Shown here in pieces: positions 53,310 to 62,531 of a DNA stretch of 64,000 bases. Source of the DNA: Planctomycetota bacterium (GTDB lineage Bacteria; Planctomycetota; Planctomycetia; Pirellulales; Pirellulaceae); NCBI GenBank assembly GCA_016872775.1, contig VGZA01000001.1:124001-188000 (forward strand), written 5' to 3'. A program made the position numbers and the translations under genes. Each line of letters starts with the position of its first letter. Position 1 is the first letter of the stretch. The notes beneath the pieces were generated by a model. The model was not told where the DNA came from. It searched no databases and was given only the letters and a program-made list of their open reading frames with translations.

Positions 53310-56036
53310 ATGGCGATTTCCGCTCGACAATTCGCGCAACGCATCCTCGAAAGCGGCTTGCTGACCGCCGTGGAACTGGCCGATTTCCGTGAGCAACACG
53401 CGGACGCGGCGGACGCGGAAACCGGCAATCAACTCGCCGAACGCTTGATCGCACACCACAAGCTCACCAAGTTCCAGGTCGCGCGATTGCTCGAAGGCCA
53501 GCATTTCGGGCTGGTGCTCGGGAATTACGTGCTGTTGGAGAAGATTGGCGAAGGGGGGATGGGCGAGGTCTTCTGCGCCGAACATCGGCGGATGCGTCGA
53601 TTGGTGGCCGTGAAGCTGCTCCGTGCCGAACTGCTCGGTTCGGAAGTCGCCGTACGCCGATTCGAACGTGAAGTACAGGCCGCCGCACAACTCGTGCATC
53701 CCAATATCGTGACCGCATTCGACGCCGATTCTGCCGGTGAATTGCACTTTCTGGTGATGGAGTTCGTCAACGGGACCGATCTGGGAACGATTGTCTCCCG
53801 CGAGGGACCGTTACCGGTCAACCGGGCGATGAACTACATCCTGCAGGTCGCTCGCGGACTGGAGTACGCTCACGGCAAAGGCATCGTCCATCGCGACATC
53901 AAGCCCTCAAACCTGCTGCTCGATGAGCAGGGGGTCGTGAAGATCCTAGACATGGGGCTGGCCCGCTTCGATTCGTCGATAGAGTGGGCCGGCGATCATC
54001 TGACGCGCGAAAATCAGATCATCGGCACGGTCGAGTATATGGCGCCCGAGCAGGGGCAGGATTCCAAGCATGTGGATCGGCGCTCGGATATCTACAGCCT
54101 CGGCTGCACCTTCTATCGCCTGGTCACCGGCAATCCACCCTACGTGGCTGATAGTCCGCTGATGGTGATGCTGGCACACCAGTCCCATCCGCTCCCTACA
54201 CTCTGTGACGCCTTGGGATCGGCGGCCGAACCGCTGGACGCGGTATTCCACAGGATGATCGCCAAGGCGCCGCGGGATCGCTACGTGTCGATCGGAGAAT
54301 TCCTGGAGGATCTTCGTCGCATCGAGGACCTGGACAGCTCCGAGCTTCGCGTGGAAAGGCCGCTACGGTTTACGACCGGCAGCTTGCCAACGCGCACGAT
54401 CGATTCCGACGAACTGGCCGCCGTTACCACGGTGCACCCCGGGGTGACCAGCGCTTTGGCGAGCGAACCGACGCGTCCCCCTCCGACAGCGAGCGACACG
54501 ATCCGGGCGTCCGCGCTGGGCATCGACCTTGGCACCACCTATTCGGTAATGGCCCGTCTGGACGAACAAGGCCGGCCCGTCACGATCCCCAACGCGGAAG
54601 GAGAAATACTGACTCCAAGCGTGGTGTTTTTCGAAGGCGATCAAGTTATCGTCGGCCGCGAGGCGGTGCGCGCCATGACGACGGAGATCGATTCGGTGGC
54701 GGAGAGTCCCAAACTGCAGTTGGGGGACCGTTTCTTCGACAAGCCGCTGGGCGGCCGTTCCTATGCGCCCGAGGTGCTGCAGGCCCACATCCTGAACAAA
54801 TTGCGCAACGATGTGCGGCAGAGTTTTCCCGGCGTCTGCCACGCCGTCATTACGGTTCCCGCTTACTTCGATGAAGTCCGCCGCAGGGCGACCCAGGACG
54901 CCGGGTACATGGCGGGACTGGATATACTCGACGTGCTGAACGAACCGACCGCGGCGGCGATCAGTTATGGATTCCAGCAGGGTTACCTGAATGCCGACGA
55001 CGCGCGGACCGAAGCGCGGCGCGTCTTGATCTACGATCTGGGAGGCGGCACCTTCGACGTAGCGTTGATGGAATTGTCCGGAAATCAATTCCGGATGCTG
55101 GCGACCGACGGAGATATGCGTCTGGGAGGACGCGACTGGAGCCAGCGGCTGGTCGATCGCGTGAGCCAGGCGTTTCTCGATCAACATGGTATCGACCCGC
55201 GGCGCGATCCGATACAGAAGATACGGCTCTGGCGCGACTGCGAGGACGCGAAGCACTCGCTATCGATCCGCGGCCGAACTCAACTCGTCTGCGACTACCT
55301 GCAACGCGCGGTGAAACTGGAGATCACACGCAAGGAATTCGAGCAATCAACGCGCGACCTTCTTGGCCGAACCGTCTTCACCGTGCGACAGTTGATGAAG
55401 GCCTCGCAGTTGGAATGGCAGGACCTGGACCGCATTCTGCTCGTGGGAGGCGCCACGCGCATGCCCGTCGTGGCCGCATGCCTGGAAAAGCTTTCCGGCC
55501 GGCAGCCCGACCGTTCCCTGTCGCCCGACGAATCGGTGGCTCACGGCGCGGCGCTGTACGCCGCGATGCTGCTCGCACGCGGCAAAGGCGAACCGGCCCC
55601 TTTTCAAGTCCAGAACGTCAATTCGCACAGCCTGGGCGTGGTTGCGACCGTCAGCACGTCCCGCCGCAGCGCGAACATCGTGCTGATCCCGAAAAACACG
55701 CCCCTGCCCGCGACACACCATTGCATCTTCCGTACCCACAAAACGGGCCAACGTTCCTTGCTGTTGCGAATCGTGGAAGGCGAAAGCGAAGACCCCGACC
55801 AGTGCGCCCAGGTCGGACAATGTTCCGTGCAAGGACTCCCGCCCGACCTGCCCGTAAAAACACCAGTGAACGTTGAATTCGCGTACACCGAAAGCGGGCG
55901 GCTCCGAGTCCGCGTCGCGATCGCCGACTCGCAAAACTTCACCGAATACCCCATCACCCGCCCCTACAGCCTCAGTCCCGTCGAAATCTACTCCTGGCGT
56001 GAAATTATCACCGTAGATCGATCGATCAGCCGGTGA
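53310..56036 (+). CDS. Ser/Thr protein kinase fused to an Hsp70 (DnaK-like) chaperone
   Basis: 908 residues. The planctomycete kinase helper domain (about 1-70, HHKLTKFQVARLLEGQHFGL) leads into a Hanks-type kinase (about 73-345): IGEGGMGEVFCAEH P-loop, VAVKLLRAE Lys, IVHRDIKPSNLLLD catalytic loop, ILDMGLARFD (DMG for DFG) and EYMAPEQGQDS. A Pro/Thr-rich linker (about 350-400) joins an Hsp70 ATPase domain (about 407-760) with ALGIDLGTTYSVMARLDEQG, VPAYFDEVRRRATQDAGYMA, LNEPTAAAISYGF, IYDLGGGTFDVALMELSG and ILLVGGATRMPVV. About 140 residues of beta-type substrate-binding domain follow; the helical lid of DnaK is missing. No membrane helix. It follows metH by 142 bases and appears monocistronic. 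Both catalytic sites look intact. Confidence 0.93.
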   Translation: MAISARQFAQRILESGLLTAVELADFREQHADAADAETGNQLAERLIAHHKLTKFQVARLLEGQHFGLVLGNYVLLEKIGEGGMGEVFCAEHRRMRRLVAVKLLRAELLGSEVAVRRFEREVQAAAQLVHPNIVTAFDADSAGELHFLVMEFVNGTDLGTIVSREGPLPVNRAMNYILQVARGLEYAHGKGIVHRDIKPSNLLLDEQGVVKILDMGLARFDSSIEWAGDHLTRENQIIGTVEYMAPEQGQDSKHVDRRSDIYSLGCTFYRLVTGNPPYVADSPLMVMLAHQSHPLPTLCDALGSAAEPLDAVFHRMIAKAPRDRYVSIGEFLEDLRRIEDLDSSELRVERPLRFTTGSLPTRTIDSDELAAVTTVHPGVTSALASEPTRPPPTASDTIRASALGIDLGTTYSVMARLDEQGRPVTIPNAEGEILTPSVVFFEGDQVIVGREAVRAMTTEIDSVAESPKLQLGDRFFDKPLGGRSYAPEVLQAHILNKLRNDVRQSFPGVCHAVITVPAYFDEVRRRATQDAGYMAGLDILDVLNEPTAAAISYGFQQGYLNADDARTEARRVLIYDLGGGTFDVALMELSGNQFRMLATDGDMRLGGRDWSQRLVDRVSQAFLDQHGIDPRRDPIQKIRLWRDCEDAKHSLSIRGRTQLVCDYLQRAVKLEITRKEFEQSTRDLLGRTVFTVRQLMKASQLEWQDLDRILLVGGATRMPVVAACLEKLSGRQPDRSLSPDESVAHGAALYAAMLLARGKGEPAPFQVQNVNSHSLGVVATVSTSRRSANIVLIPKNTPLPATHHCIFRTHKTGQRSLLLRIVEGESEDPDQCAQVGQCSVQGLPPDLPVKTPVNVEFAYTESGRLRVRVAIADSQNFTEYPITRPYSLSPVEIYSWREIITVDRSISR

Positions 56037-56172
56037 AGAGGGGAACGGGTTACGGCAACCCGTTCCGCCGTCACCGTCACCGTTCCCTGTCCTCCGTTCC
56101 CCGTGCCCCGGCCTAGGTTTCGGCGGCGGGGACTGCTACAGTCTGGGTTTGGGAACCGCGAGGAAAACTGCG

Positions 56173-57345
56173 ATGCGAGAGGACTACCGAAATCGACGCC
56201 GACCCGACCCGCGCCCGCGGCGCAAGGTGGACCGTCCACCGTCGCAGTCGCCGACCGGTCCCGTGGAGGATTCCCCGGCCCGAGGGGAACGGCTGCAGAA
56301 GGTGTTGGCCGCCGCGGGAATCGCCAGCCGCCGTGAGTGCGAGGAGTTGATTCTGGCGGGTCGCGTGGAAGTCGAACGGCGCGTCGTCACGACACTGGGG
56401 ACGCGCGTCGATCCGTTGGCGCAGGAAATCCGCGTGGATGGAGTCACGTTACCGCGCCCCAAGCGGGCCTACTTTCTGCTGAACAAACCGTCTGGCGTGG
56501 TTTGCACGAATGACGATCCAAGCGGCCGCGCGCGTGTGATCGACTTGATCAAGTCCGACCTGCGGCTCTTTCCGGTCGGACGACTCGACCGTTCCTCGGA
56601 AGGCCTGATCGTGGTCACCAATGACGGAGCGCTCGCCAACCGCCTGACCCATCCTCGGTACGGCATCGAGAAGACGTATCTGGCGCGGTGCGTGGGACAT
56701 CTGACCCAGGTCGATTTCGATCGTTTGCGGAGCGGTGTGCGCCTGGCGGAAGGGGTCGCGCGGGTCGAGTCGATCACGCTTAAGAAACGCCACCCGCAGA
56801 GTTCCGACCTGATTATCGTTTTGAAGGAGGGCCGCAACCGCGAGATCCGTCGGATTCTGGCCAGCGTCGGGCACAAGGTTCTGCATTTGCGTCGGATTGC
56901 GATCGGGCCGATCCGCATCGAGGATCTGCCGATCGGCGCTTACCGCAAGTTATTGTTCGAGGAAGTGCAATTGCTGGAAAAGGCGGCACGGGACTCGAAG
57001 CAATCGGGCCGACGAGGCTCCGAAGCGCGGTCCGGTTCGCCGGACATGAAGCGGCGACCAGGCGCGCGCCCGCCACGCCGATCCTCGACGCAAGCGTCCT
57101 CGTCCACTCAAGATCAGCGTCCTGCCCGCCCGCAACGTCCGGGACGTCCGGGACGTCCCCAGCGCCCGTCGGGTCGGCCGCGTCCCGAAGGTCGGCCGCG
57201 TCCCGAAGGTCGGCCGCGTCCCGAAGGTCGGCCGCGTCCCGAAGGTCGGCCGCGTCCCGAAGGTCGGCCGCGTCCCGAAGGTCGGCCGCGTCCCGCGCGA
57301 CCGTCGCGCCGGCAGCGCCCCCCGCGCGAGGAACTGCCTGAATGA
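56173..57345 (+). CDS. RsuA/RluB-family rRNA pseudouridine synthase
   Basis: 390 residues from the ATG at 56173. There is an S4 RNA-binding domain (about 40-95, LQKVLAAAGIASRRECEELI) and a catalytic domain with the GRLDRSSEGLIVVTNDGALA motif, whose Asp is the nucleophile. RKNREIRR-type text (GRNREIRRILASVGHKVLHL) closes the RluB/RsuA core. These enzymes isomerise uridine in 16S or 23S rRNA; which site cannot be read. The N-terminus is basic and Pro-rich, and the C-terminus (from about 275) is a very basic Arg/Pro tail made mostly of GRPRPE repeats, likely disordered and RNA-interacting. Its stop overlaps the pyrK start (ATGA). Confidence 0.92.
   Translation: MREDYRNRRRPDPRPRRKVDRPPSQSPTGPVEDSPARGERLQKVLAAAGIASRRECEELILAGRVEVERRVVTTLGTRVDPLAQEIRVDGVTLPRPKRAYFLLNKPSGVVCTNDDPSGRARVIDLIKSDLRLFPVGRLDRSSEGLIVVTNDGALANRLTHPRYGIEKTYLARCVGHLTQVDFDRLRSGVRLAEGVARVESITLKKRHPQSSDLIIVLKEGRNREIRRILASVGHKVLHLRRIAIGPIRIEDLPIGAYRKLLFEEVQLLEKAARDSKQSGRRGSEARSGSPDMKRRPGARPPRRSSTQASSSTQDQRPARPQRPGRPGRPQRPSGRPRPEGRPRPEGRPRPEGRPRPEGRPRPEGRPRPEGRPRPARPSRRQRPPREELPE
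57172..57297 (+). repeat. 18-bp coding tandem repeat (GRPRPE)
   Basis: Six identical copies of GGTCGGCCGCGTCCCGAA followed by a seventh differing only in its last two bases. Each encodes Gly-Arg-Pro-Arg-Pro-Glu in the basic tail of the pseudouridine synthase. Identity at the DNA level points to recent or ongoing slippage. Confidence 0.95.
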
Positions 57346-58217
57346 ACCCGCTTAATGCCGCATGTTACGCGGACCGGGCGATTTGGTGTCGGGCGCCGGT
57401 CGTCGAGAATCTCGTGATCGCCGAATCGACGTTCCGAGTCCGCATTCCTTGTCCGGAATTGGCGCGGCGGATTATTCCCGGTCAGTTCGTGATGTTGCGT
57501 CTGGCGGAGCGATCGGATCCGTTGCTCGCACGCCCTTTTGCGCTCTACGATACCTATCGCGATGCGGGCGAGCTCGCCGGCATCGACGTCGTCTATTTGG
57601 TGAAAGGCCGCTTCACGACGGCGATGTCCCGCTGCGGCGCCGGTACCGAGGTCGAAATCTGGGGTCCGCTGGGAAATGGATTCAGCAGCCGTCCTGTCGA
57701 GCATTTGATCATGGTTGCCGGCGGGATTGGCCAGACGCCTTTTCTGGCATTGGGGGCGGAGTTTCTTGGTCGCAAGCGGTTTGGAGAGCCGGAACGCGAG
57801 CGCGGCACGGCGCGTCGGGTGACGTTCTGCTACGGTGCTCGACGCAGTTCGATGCTGGCGGGACTCGACGATTTCCGCAACCAGGGGATCGACGTGAGGG
57901 TCGCGACGGACGATGGTTCGGCTGGCCACCACGGATTTGTCACCGATTTATTACGGCAATTGCTCGAAGGCGAAGTCTCGCTGGCCCAAGCACGCATCGC
58001 CTGTTGCGGGCCCGAACCGATGATGGCGGCCGTGGCGCGGATCGCGAAAGAGGCAGGGGTCGCCTGCGAGCTTTCGCTGGAAACGCCTATGGCCTGCGGG
58101 ATCGGAGTCTGCTTCACCTGCGTCGCCCGGATCCGCACCGACCATGCGGAAGGCTGGGATTACAAGCGTACCTGCGTGGAAGGCCCTGTGTTCGATGCGA
58201 CGCAGGTCCTCTTGTAA
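57342..58217 (+). CDS. pyrK: Dihydroorotate dehydrogenase electron transfer subunit (PyrK-like)
   Basis: 291 residues of the ferredoxin-reductase fold. Segments: FAD-binding LARPFALYD, FAD/NAD region VAGGIGQTPFLALG, CCGPEPMMAAV, and a 2Fe-2S cluster site CGIGVCFTCVARI with a further Cys in RTCVEGPVF. PyrK passes electrons from dihydroorotate dehydrogenase (PyrD type 1B) to NAD. No pyrD is adjacent; the gene is coupled (ATGA) to the pseudouridine synthase gene. The combination of FAD, NAD and the four-Cys cluster motif supports PyrK over other oxidoreductases, but a sulfide- or glutamate-type subunit is possible. Confidence 0.9.
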   Translation: MNPLNAACYADRAIWCRAPVVENLVIAESTFRVRIPCPELARRIIPGQFVMLRLAERSDPLLARPFALYDTYRDAGELAGIDVVYLVKGRFTTAMSRCGAGTEVEIWGPLGNGFSSRPVEHLIMVAGGIGQTPFLALGAEFLGRKRFGEPERERGTARRVTFCYGARRSSMLAGLDDFRNQGIDVRVATDDGSAGHHGFVTDLLRQLLEGEVSLAQARIACCGPEPMMAAVARIAKEAGVACELSLETPMACGIGVCFTCVARIRTDHAEGWDYKRTCVEGPVFDATQVLL

Positions 58218-58285
58218 GACGGGTCGCCAGACGTCTCCAGGACCGTCCCATAATCGGGGCGATTGGGCGCTGCGCGCTGCGTGCC

Positions 58286-59359
58286 TTATTCGTCGCCGAC
58301 CTTCGTGGCCGCGGAATACAACCAGCCGCGTCGCCAGAAGTAGATCAACATGCCGATCGTGGTGGCGATCATCAACGACCAGGCGAATGCGTAGCCGTGG
58401 CGCCATTTTGTTTCGGGCAGATATTCAAAATTCATTCCGTAGATGCTGGCGATGAAGGTAATCGGAATGAAAATCGTCGCAATGATCGTTAACACACGCA
58501 TCGTCTCGTTGATGCGGTTGCTTACCGACGACATGTAGAGATCACGAAGATCCGCGGTCAGCTCGCGGTAGGTCTCCAACAGTTCGTTGATCTGAATGAC
58601 ATGATCGTAGCAGTCGCGCAAATAGACGCGCGTCGCATCATGGATCAGTGGATTTCCCTCGCGTGTCAGTTCCGCCAGTGCCTCGCGGTGCGGCCAGATG
58701 GTTCGGCGGAGCATCAGTAACTCCGATTTCATCTGGTGGATATCGCCAAGAACCCGGCGATTCGGATTCGCGACGATCGCGTCCTCAATCTCATCCAACC
58801 GTTCCCCGATTCGCTCCAGCACCGGGAAGTAAGCGTCGATCACCGAGTCGAGCAGTACGTAGGCCAGGTAATCGGGTCCGGTCGACCGGATGCGGCCGAC
58901 ATGCTGCCGGATACGCTCGCGCACGCCGCGCCAGCAGTCTCCCGGTTCTTCCTGGAAGGTCAGCACATAGTTCGGGCCGATAAACATGCTCAGTTGTTCC
59001 GACGTCGACCGCAGCTCCAGGTCGGCCATGCGGGCAACGACGAACAGTCCATTTTCGTAGTCGTCGACTTTGGCGCGCTGATGGGTATGGATAATGTCGT
59101 CCACGGCCAGGCGGTGCAGTCCAAACAGCTCGCCCACCTGTTCGATCAGCGCATGATCCCCCAGGCCGTTCACATTCAGCCAGGTGACGGGGAACCGCTG
59201 CAACAGTTCGGCCACATCCGCCACGGAGACGGGGAGGGTGGCGAAGTAATCGTCCGGGCCGTAACTGATCACTTCCATTAACGAACATTCCGGTGTCCGA
59301 GGCGAATCCGAGGTCGCCGGAGCCGCGGTGGAATCGTTAGGGGAATCAGTGGTGGTCAT
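58286..59359 (-). CDS. corA: CorA-family magnesium/cobalt transporter
   Basis: 357 residues. A large cytoplasmic funnel domain rich in charged residues precedes two C-terminal membrane helices (VLTIIATIFIPITFIASIYG and AFAWSLMIATTIGMLIYFW). The CorA signature GMN is present in SIYGMNFEYLPE. These are pentameric channels for Mg2+ or Co2+. The N-terminal 25 residues are Ser/Thr/Asp/Pro-rich and probably disordered. The gene is monocistronic and convergent with pyrK (69-base gap). Confidence 0.95.
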   Translation of the reverse strand: MTTTDSPNDSTAAPATSDSPRTPECSLMEVISYGPDDYFATLPVSVADVAELLQRFPVTWLNVNGLGDHALIEQVGELFGLHRLAVDDIIHTHQRAKVDDYENGLFVVARMADLELRSTSEQLSMFIGPNYVLTFQEEPGDCWRGVRERIRQHVGRIRSTGPDYLAYVLLDSVIDAYFPVLERIGERLDEIEDAIVANPNRRVLGDIHQMKSELLMLRRTIWPHREALAELTREGNPLIHDATRVYLRDCYDHVIQINELLETYRELTADLRDLYMSSVSNRINETMRVLTIIATIFIPITFIASIYGMNFEYLPETKWRHGYAFAWSLMIATTIGMLIYFWRRGWLYSAATKVGDE

Positions 59360-59437
59360 CGAATCGCGGGCCTCCAGCGGCCGAACAGCCCTTCGCTGGC
59401 CGCGGCCAGCAGGTAATCTAGCGATTCGCGGCCGTTT

Positions 59438-59980
59438 TCACGAGATGAGCAGCATGCGATGCTGGTCGGGACCGTCGTCCCGCCGTTCCCATTCGCGGCG
59501 GATTTCGCGCAGTCCGTACGCCCACATTTCAAAGTTATCGCCCAGCCGCTGCAGCACGCGATTCGGAATGGCCCCATCGCTGTTGGTATCAATGGTGCTG
59601 GCGATATGGTACGCGCGCTTGCCCTGGTTGCAGTAATCCACGAACTGGTCTTTGCGGGCGGGCCCCTGCATCTTCCGGAGCGCTTCCGGATAGACGCCGG
59701 TCCAGAACAGCGTGAAATCGCCGATATGGCGATGGACTTCGCGCCGGGCGTCGCCAATGCGATGGCTCGCCTCACCGATCATCTCGGTCACTTCGCCGAT
59801 CGGACGGCCGTTGAGCGCCCGGATCCGCAGCAGCGAATCGATCCGGATGAAGCGGAACAAGAGGTCGCTGAGATAGTCGATCAGCGGCGGATCGGCGACT
59901 CCCAGCTCCGATTCGAAAATGTACTCCGACAACCCCGCGAAAAAACGCCGCACAGCGTTTTCCGGACCGGCGAGGTTCAT
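59438..59980 (-). CDS. Conserved unknown protein
   Basis: 180 residues from the ATG at 59980, with GGAGGTTTG immediately upstream; the longer frame to 60118 has no ribosome site. It is soluble and helical: AVRRFFAGLSEYIFESELGV, DYLSDLLFRFIRIDSLLRIR, IGDARREVHRHIGDFTLFWT, then HIASTIDTNSDGAIPNRVLQ. The even hydrophobic spacing and lack of low complexity support a real gene. I do not recognise the family. It lies between trpA (98 bases beyond the rejected longer start) and corA, all on the minus strand. Confidence 0.75.
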   Translation of the reverse strand: MNLAGPENAVRRFFAGLSEYIFESELGVADPPLIDYLSDLLFRFIRIDSLLRIRALNGRPIGEVTEMIGEASHRIGDARREVHRHIGDFTLFWTGVYPEALRKMQGPARKDQFVDYCNQGKRAYHIASTIDTNSDGAIPNRVLQRLGDNFEMWAYGLREIRREWERRDDGPDQHRMLLIS

Positions 59981-60217
59981 GGTCAAACCTCCAGAAACGG
60001 TGCCACGCGGCCTTAAATTCAACTCGGTCCCCGGTGACCGCGATGACCCGGGAACGCACTGAAAGAGCGTCGAACGGCGTCCGCCCAACGTCGATCGGCG
60101 GTTCGCACTGCGCGACACAACTTCATTTTCAACTCTACTACCAGTATTCGGCCTGGGTCAAGACATTTTGCGCCGGCGAGAATTTTTGCGCGGAGGAATC
60201 CGCAGCAGCATCGGAAT

Positions 60218-61081
60218 TCACGGCAGCGCCGCGATCAAATCGCCGACAAAGTCACCGATTTCGGCAATCCGGGCGCGACGAGGATCGGCACCGCCTGCCC
60301 CGTCGCATCCTTCCACGCGACGAACGATCGCCGAACCGACGATCAGCCCATCTGCGACTGGTGCGAGTGTGCGTACATGGTCGGGGGTCGAGATTCCAAA
60401 ACCGATGCAGATCGGCAAAGGCGTCCGCTGCCGCAACCAATCGACATTTTCAAGCAGCCCTGGGGGAAGAGAACGGCGTTCCCCGGTGATGCCGGCGACC
60501 GATACATAGTAAAGGAATCCCGACGACGTTTCGGCGATGCGGACCGCGCGATCCCGGGGTGTGGTGGGAGTCACAAGCTGGATCAGGTTGAAGTCCCGCT
60601 CACCGCAGATCGCGGCCAGCGCCTGGGCTTCATCGGCCGGCAGGTCGGGGACAATCGCTCCCTGGACACCGGCGCGCTGAGCCGACGTCACGTATTCCTG
60701 CAGGCCGATCCGATGCACGATCGCATAGCTGACCATGGTGACAAAGTGCGGCTTTGTCGCACCGGAACCCCCGCAGGCCGATGCCGGTTCGACTGCCGCA
60801 GCAGGGCCCCGAGCGGCATCTGCCGCCAGGGCCTGGAGAATGGCCGGCACGGTGATGCGCCGCGCCAGCGCTCGAGTGTACGACGCCTGGATCACCGGGC
60901 CGTCGGCGATCGGGTCACTGTACGGAATGCCCAATTCGACGATCGGGCATCCGCGACGGGACAACTCGTTGGCCAACCGCAGGGTGAACTCCAGGTCCGG
61001 GTCGCCGGCGGTAAGGAACGGGATGATCAACCGTCGTCCCTCGGTGCGGCAGGCACGAAAGATCTGCTCGATCTGCGTCAT
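60218..61081 (-). CDS. trpA: Tryptophan synthase alpha chain
   Basis: 287 residues. It catalyses release of indole from indole-3-glycerol phosphate. The catalytic Glu and Asp are in [20 protein letters not shown], and phosphate-binding motifs appear later in [15 protein letters not shown] and [20 protein letters not shown]. An insertion around residues 95-110 is Ala/Gly-rich ([16 protein letters not shown]), longer than in most TrpA. The start overlaps the trpB stop by four bases (ATGA), giving coupled translation of the alpha-beta complex. Confidence 0.97.
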   Translation of the reverse strand: MTQIEQIFRACRTEGRRLIIPFLTAGDPDLEFTLRLANELSRRGCPIVELGIPYSDPIADGPVIQASYTRALARRITVPAILQALAADAARGPAAAVEPASACGGSGATKPHFVTMVSYAIVHRIGLQEYVTSAQRAGVQGAIVPDLPADEAQALAAICGERDFNLIQLVTPTTPRDRAVRIAETSSGFLYYVSVAGITGERRSLPPGLLENVDWLRQRTPLPICIGFGISTPDHVRTLAPVADGLIVGSAIVRRVEGCDGAGGADPRRARIAEIGDFVGDLIAALP

Positions 61082-62310
61082 TGGGGGCGCTCCGATCTTT
61101 CACCGCGAGCCGCTTTCAACCGCGCCACTTCGGCTGCGTCCTTGTCGCCCCGTCCCGAAAGGCAGACCAGAACGATCTCGTTCGCTGATCGGCCGGCGGC
61201 AATCTCCATCGCCTTGGCAATCGCATGGGAACTCTCCAATGCCGGAAGAATTCCCTCGAGTTGGGCGAGGCAGTCGAAGGCACGCAATGCCGCATCGTCG
61301 TCGCAATAGGTGTATTGCACGCGTCCCAGGTCTTTCCAGTAACTATGTTCGGGGCCGACGCCCGGGTAGTCCAGGCCTGCGGAGATCGAATGCACATCGC
61401 AGGTTTGCCCGTCGGCATCCTGCATGACATAGCTGAGGCTTCCATGGAGGACGCCTGGGCGTCCGAAGCTGAGCGGTGCGGCATGGTCACCGGGCCCGAT
61501 CCCGCGCCCACCGGCTTCAATCCCCGTCAGTTGCACCCCGGCGTCATCGACAAAGGGATAGAACATACCGGCCGCGTTGCTGCCTCCACCGACCGAGGCG
61601 ACGACCTGGTCGGGCAAACGACCGTTCAACTCCAGGCATTGCTGACGAGCCTCCTTGCCGATCACAGCCTGAAAATCGCGGACAATGCGCGGGAAAGGGT
61701 GCGGTCCGACGACAGAGCCGAGGATGTAGTGTGTCGATTGGACGGACGACATCCAGTCCCGCATCGCCTCGTTGATCGCGTCGCGAAGTGTGCGGGAACC
61801 CGAAGTTACCGGCCTTACTTCCGCGCCCAACAGCCGCATGCTGAAGACGTTCGGCGCCTGCCGCCGGACATCCTCTTCCCCCATATAAACAACGCAGGGA
61901 ATCCCGAATAGTGCGCAAGCGGTGGCGGTCGCGACGCCATGCTGCCCGGCCCCCGTTTCGGCAATGACGCGTGCCTTGCCCATGCGACGCGTCAGCAAGG
62001 CCTGCCCAAGCGTATTATTAATCTTGTGCGCACCGGTGTGGTTCAGATCTTCCCGCTTCAGCCAGATTTGGGCGCCGCCGCAGTGGGCCGTCAGCCGGCG
62101 CGCATGAAAAAGTGGCGACGGGCGACCGACATAATGGTGCAGCAGGCGTTGCAGTTCCGCCTGGAAGGCGGCGTCCGTTCGAGCCTGCTCGTAAGCCGTC
62201 GCCAGTTCCTCCAATGCGCGCATCAGGGTCTCCGGCACATACCGGCCGCCGAAAGCGCCGAATCGGCCTCGTTCGTCCGGGACCGTCGAGATCAACTTGG
62301 AAGCAGCCAT
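61078..62310 (-). CDS. trpB: Tryptophan synthase beta chain
   Basis: 410 residues from the ATG at 62310 (an ATG at 62340 would add ten residues; neither has a strong ribosome site). It condenses indole with serine using PLP. Visible: the PLP Lys in [16 protein letters not shown], the catalytic Glu in [18 protein letters not shown], and the PLP phosphate loop [29 protein letters not shown] is the family N-terminus. Forms one operon with trpA, and is divergent from mutM. Confidence 0.98.
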   Translation of the reverse strand: MAASKLISTVPDERGRFGAFGGRYVPETLMRALEELATAYEQARTDAAFQAELQRLLHHYVGRPSPLFHARRLTAHCGGAQIWLKREDLNHTGAHKINNTLGQALLTRRMGKARVIAETGAGQHGVATATACALFGIPCVVYMGEEDVRRQAPNVFSMRLLGAEVRPVTSGSRTLRDAINEAMRDWMSSVQSTHYILGSVVGPHPFPRIVRDFQAVIGKEARQQCLELNGRLPDQVVASVGGGSNAAGMFYPFVDDAGVQLTGIEAGGRGIGPGDHAAPLSFGRPGVLHGSLSYVMQDADGQTCDVHSISAGLDYPGVGPEHSYWKDLGRVQYTYCDDDAALRAFDCLAQLEGILPALESSHAIAKAMEIAAGRSANEIVLVCLSGRGDKDAAEVARLKAARGERSERPQ

Positions 62311-62531
62311 ACGGGTCCGAAGCGCGGGGGCCTCATCCAAAGGAATGTTGTCGCCTGATCGCAGGGCAAACCCCGATTCTGGATTGCCGAGTCGTTTGGG
62401 TCAAGGACGGGCAGGGTGGCAGGAGCAGTGACGCAGGAACCGCGACACAAGGAGGGAACTGCGGCACGCACTGGACGGCCGGCTGGCGGTGCTGTCCAAT
62501 CGGGCGATCATCCCTGCGGGAGTCAGCACGC

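Noticed and set aside
62112-62531. N-terminal extension of the mutM frame by 140 codons
   Set aside because: It overlaps divergent trpB, has no family similarity, and would bury the catalytic Pro that must be at position 2.
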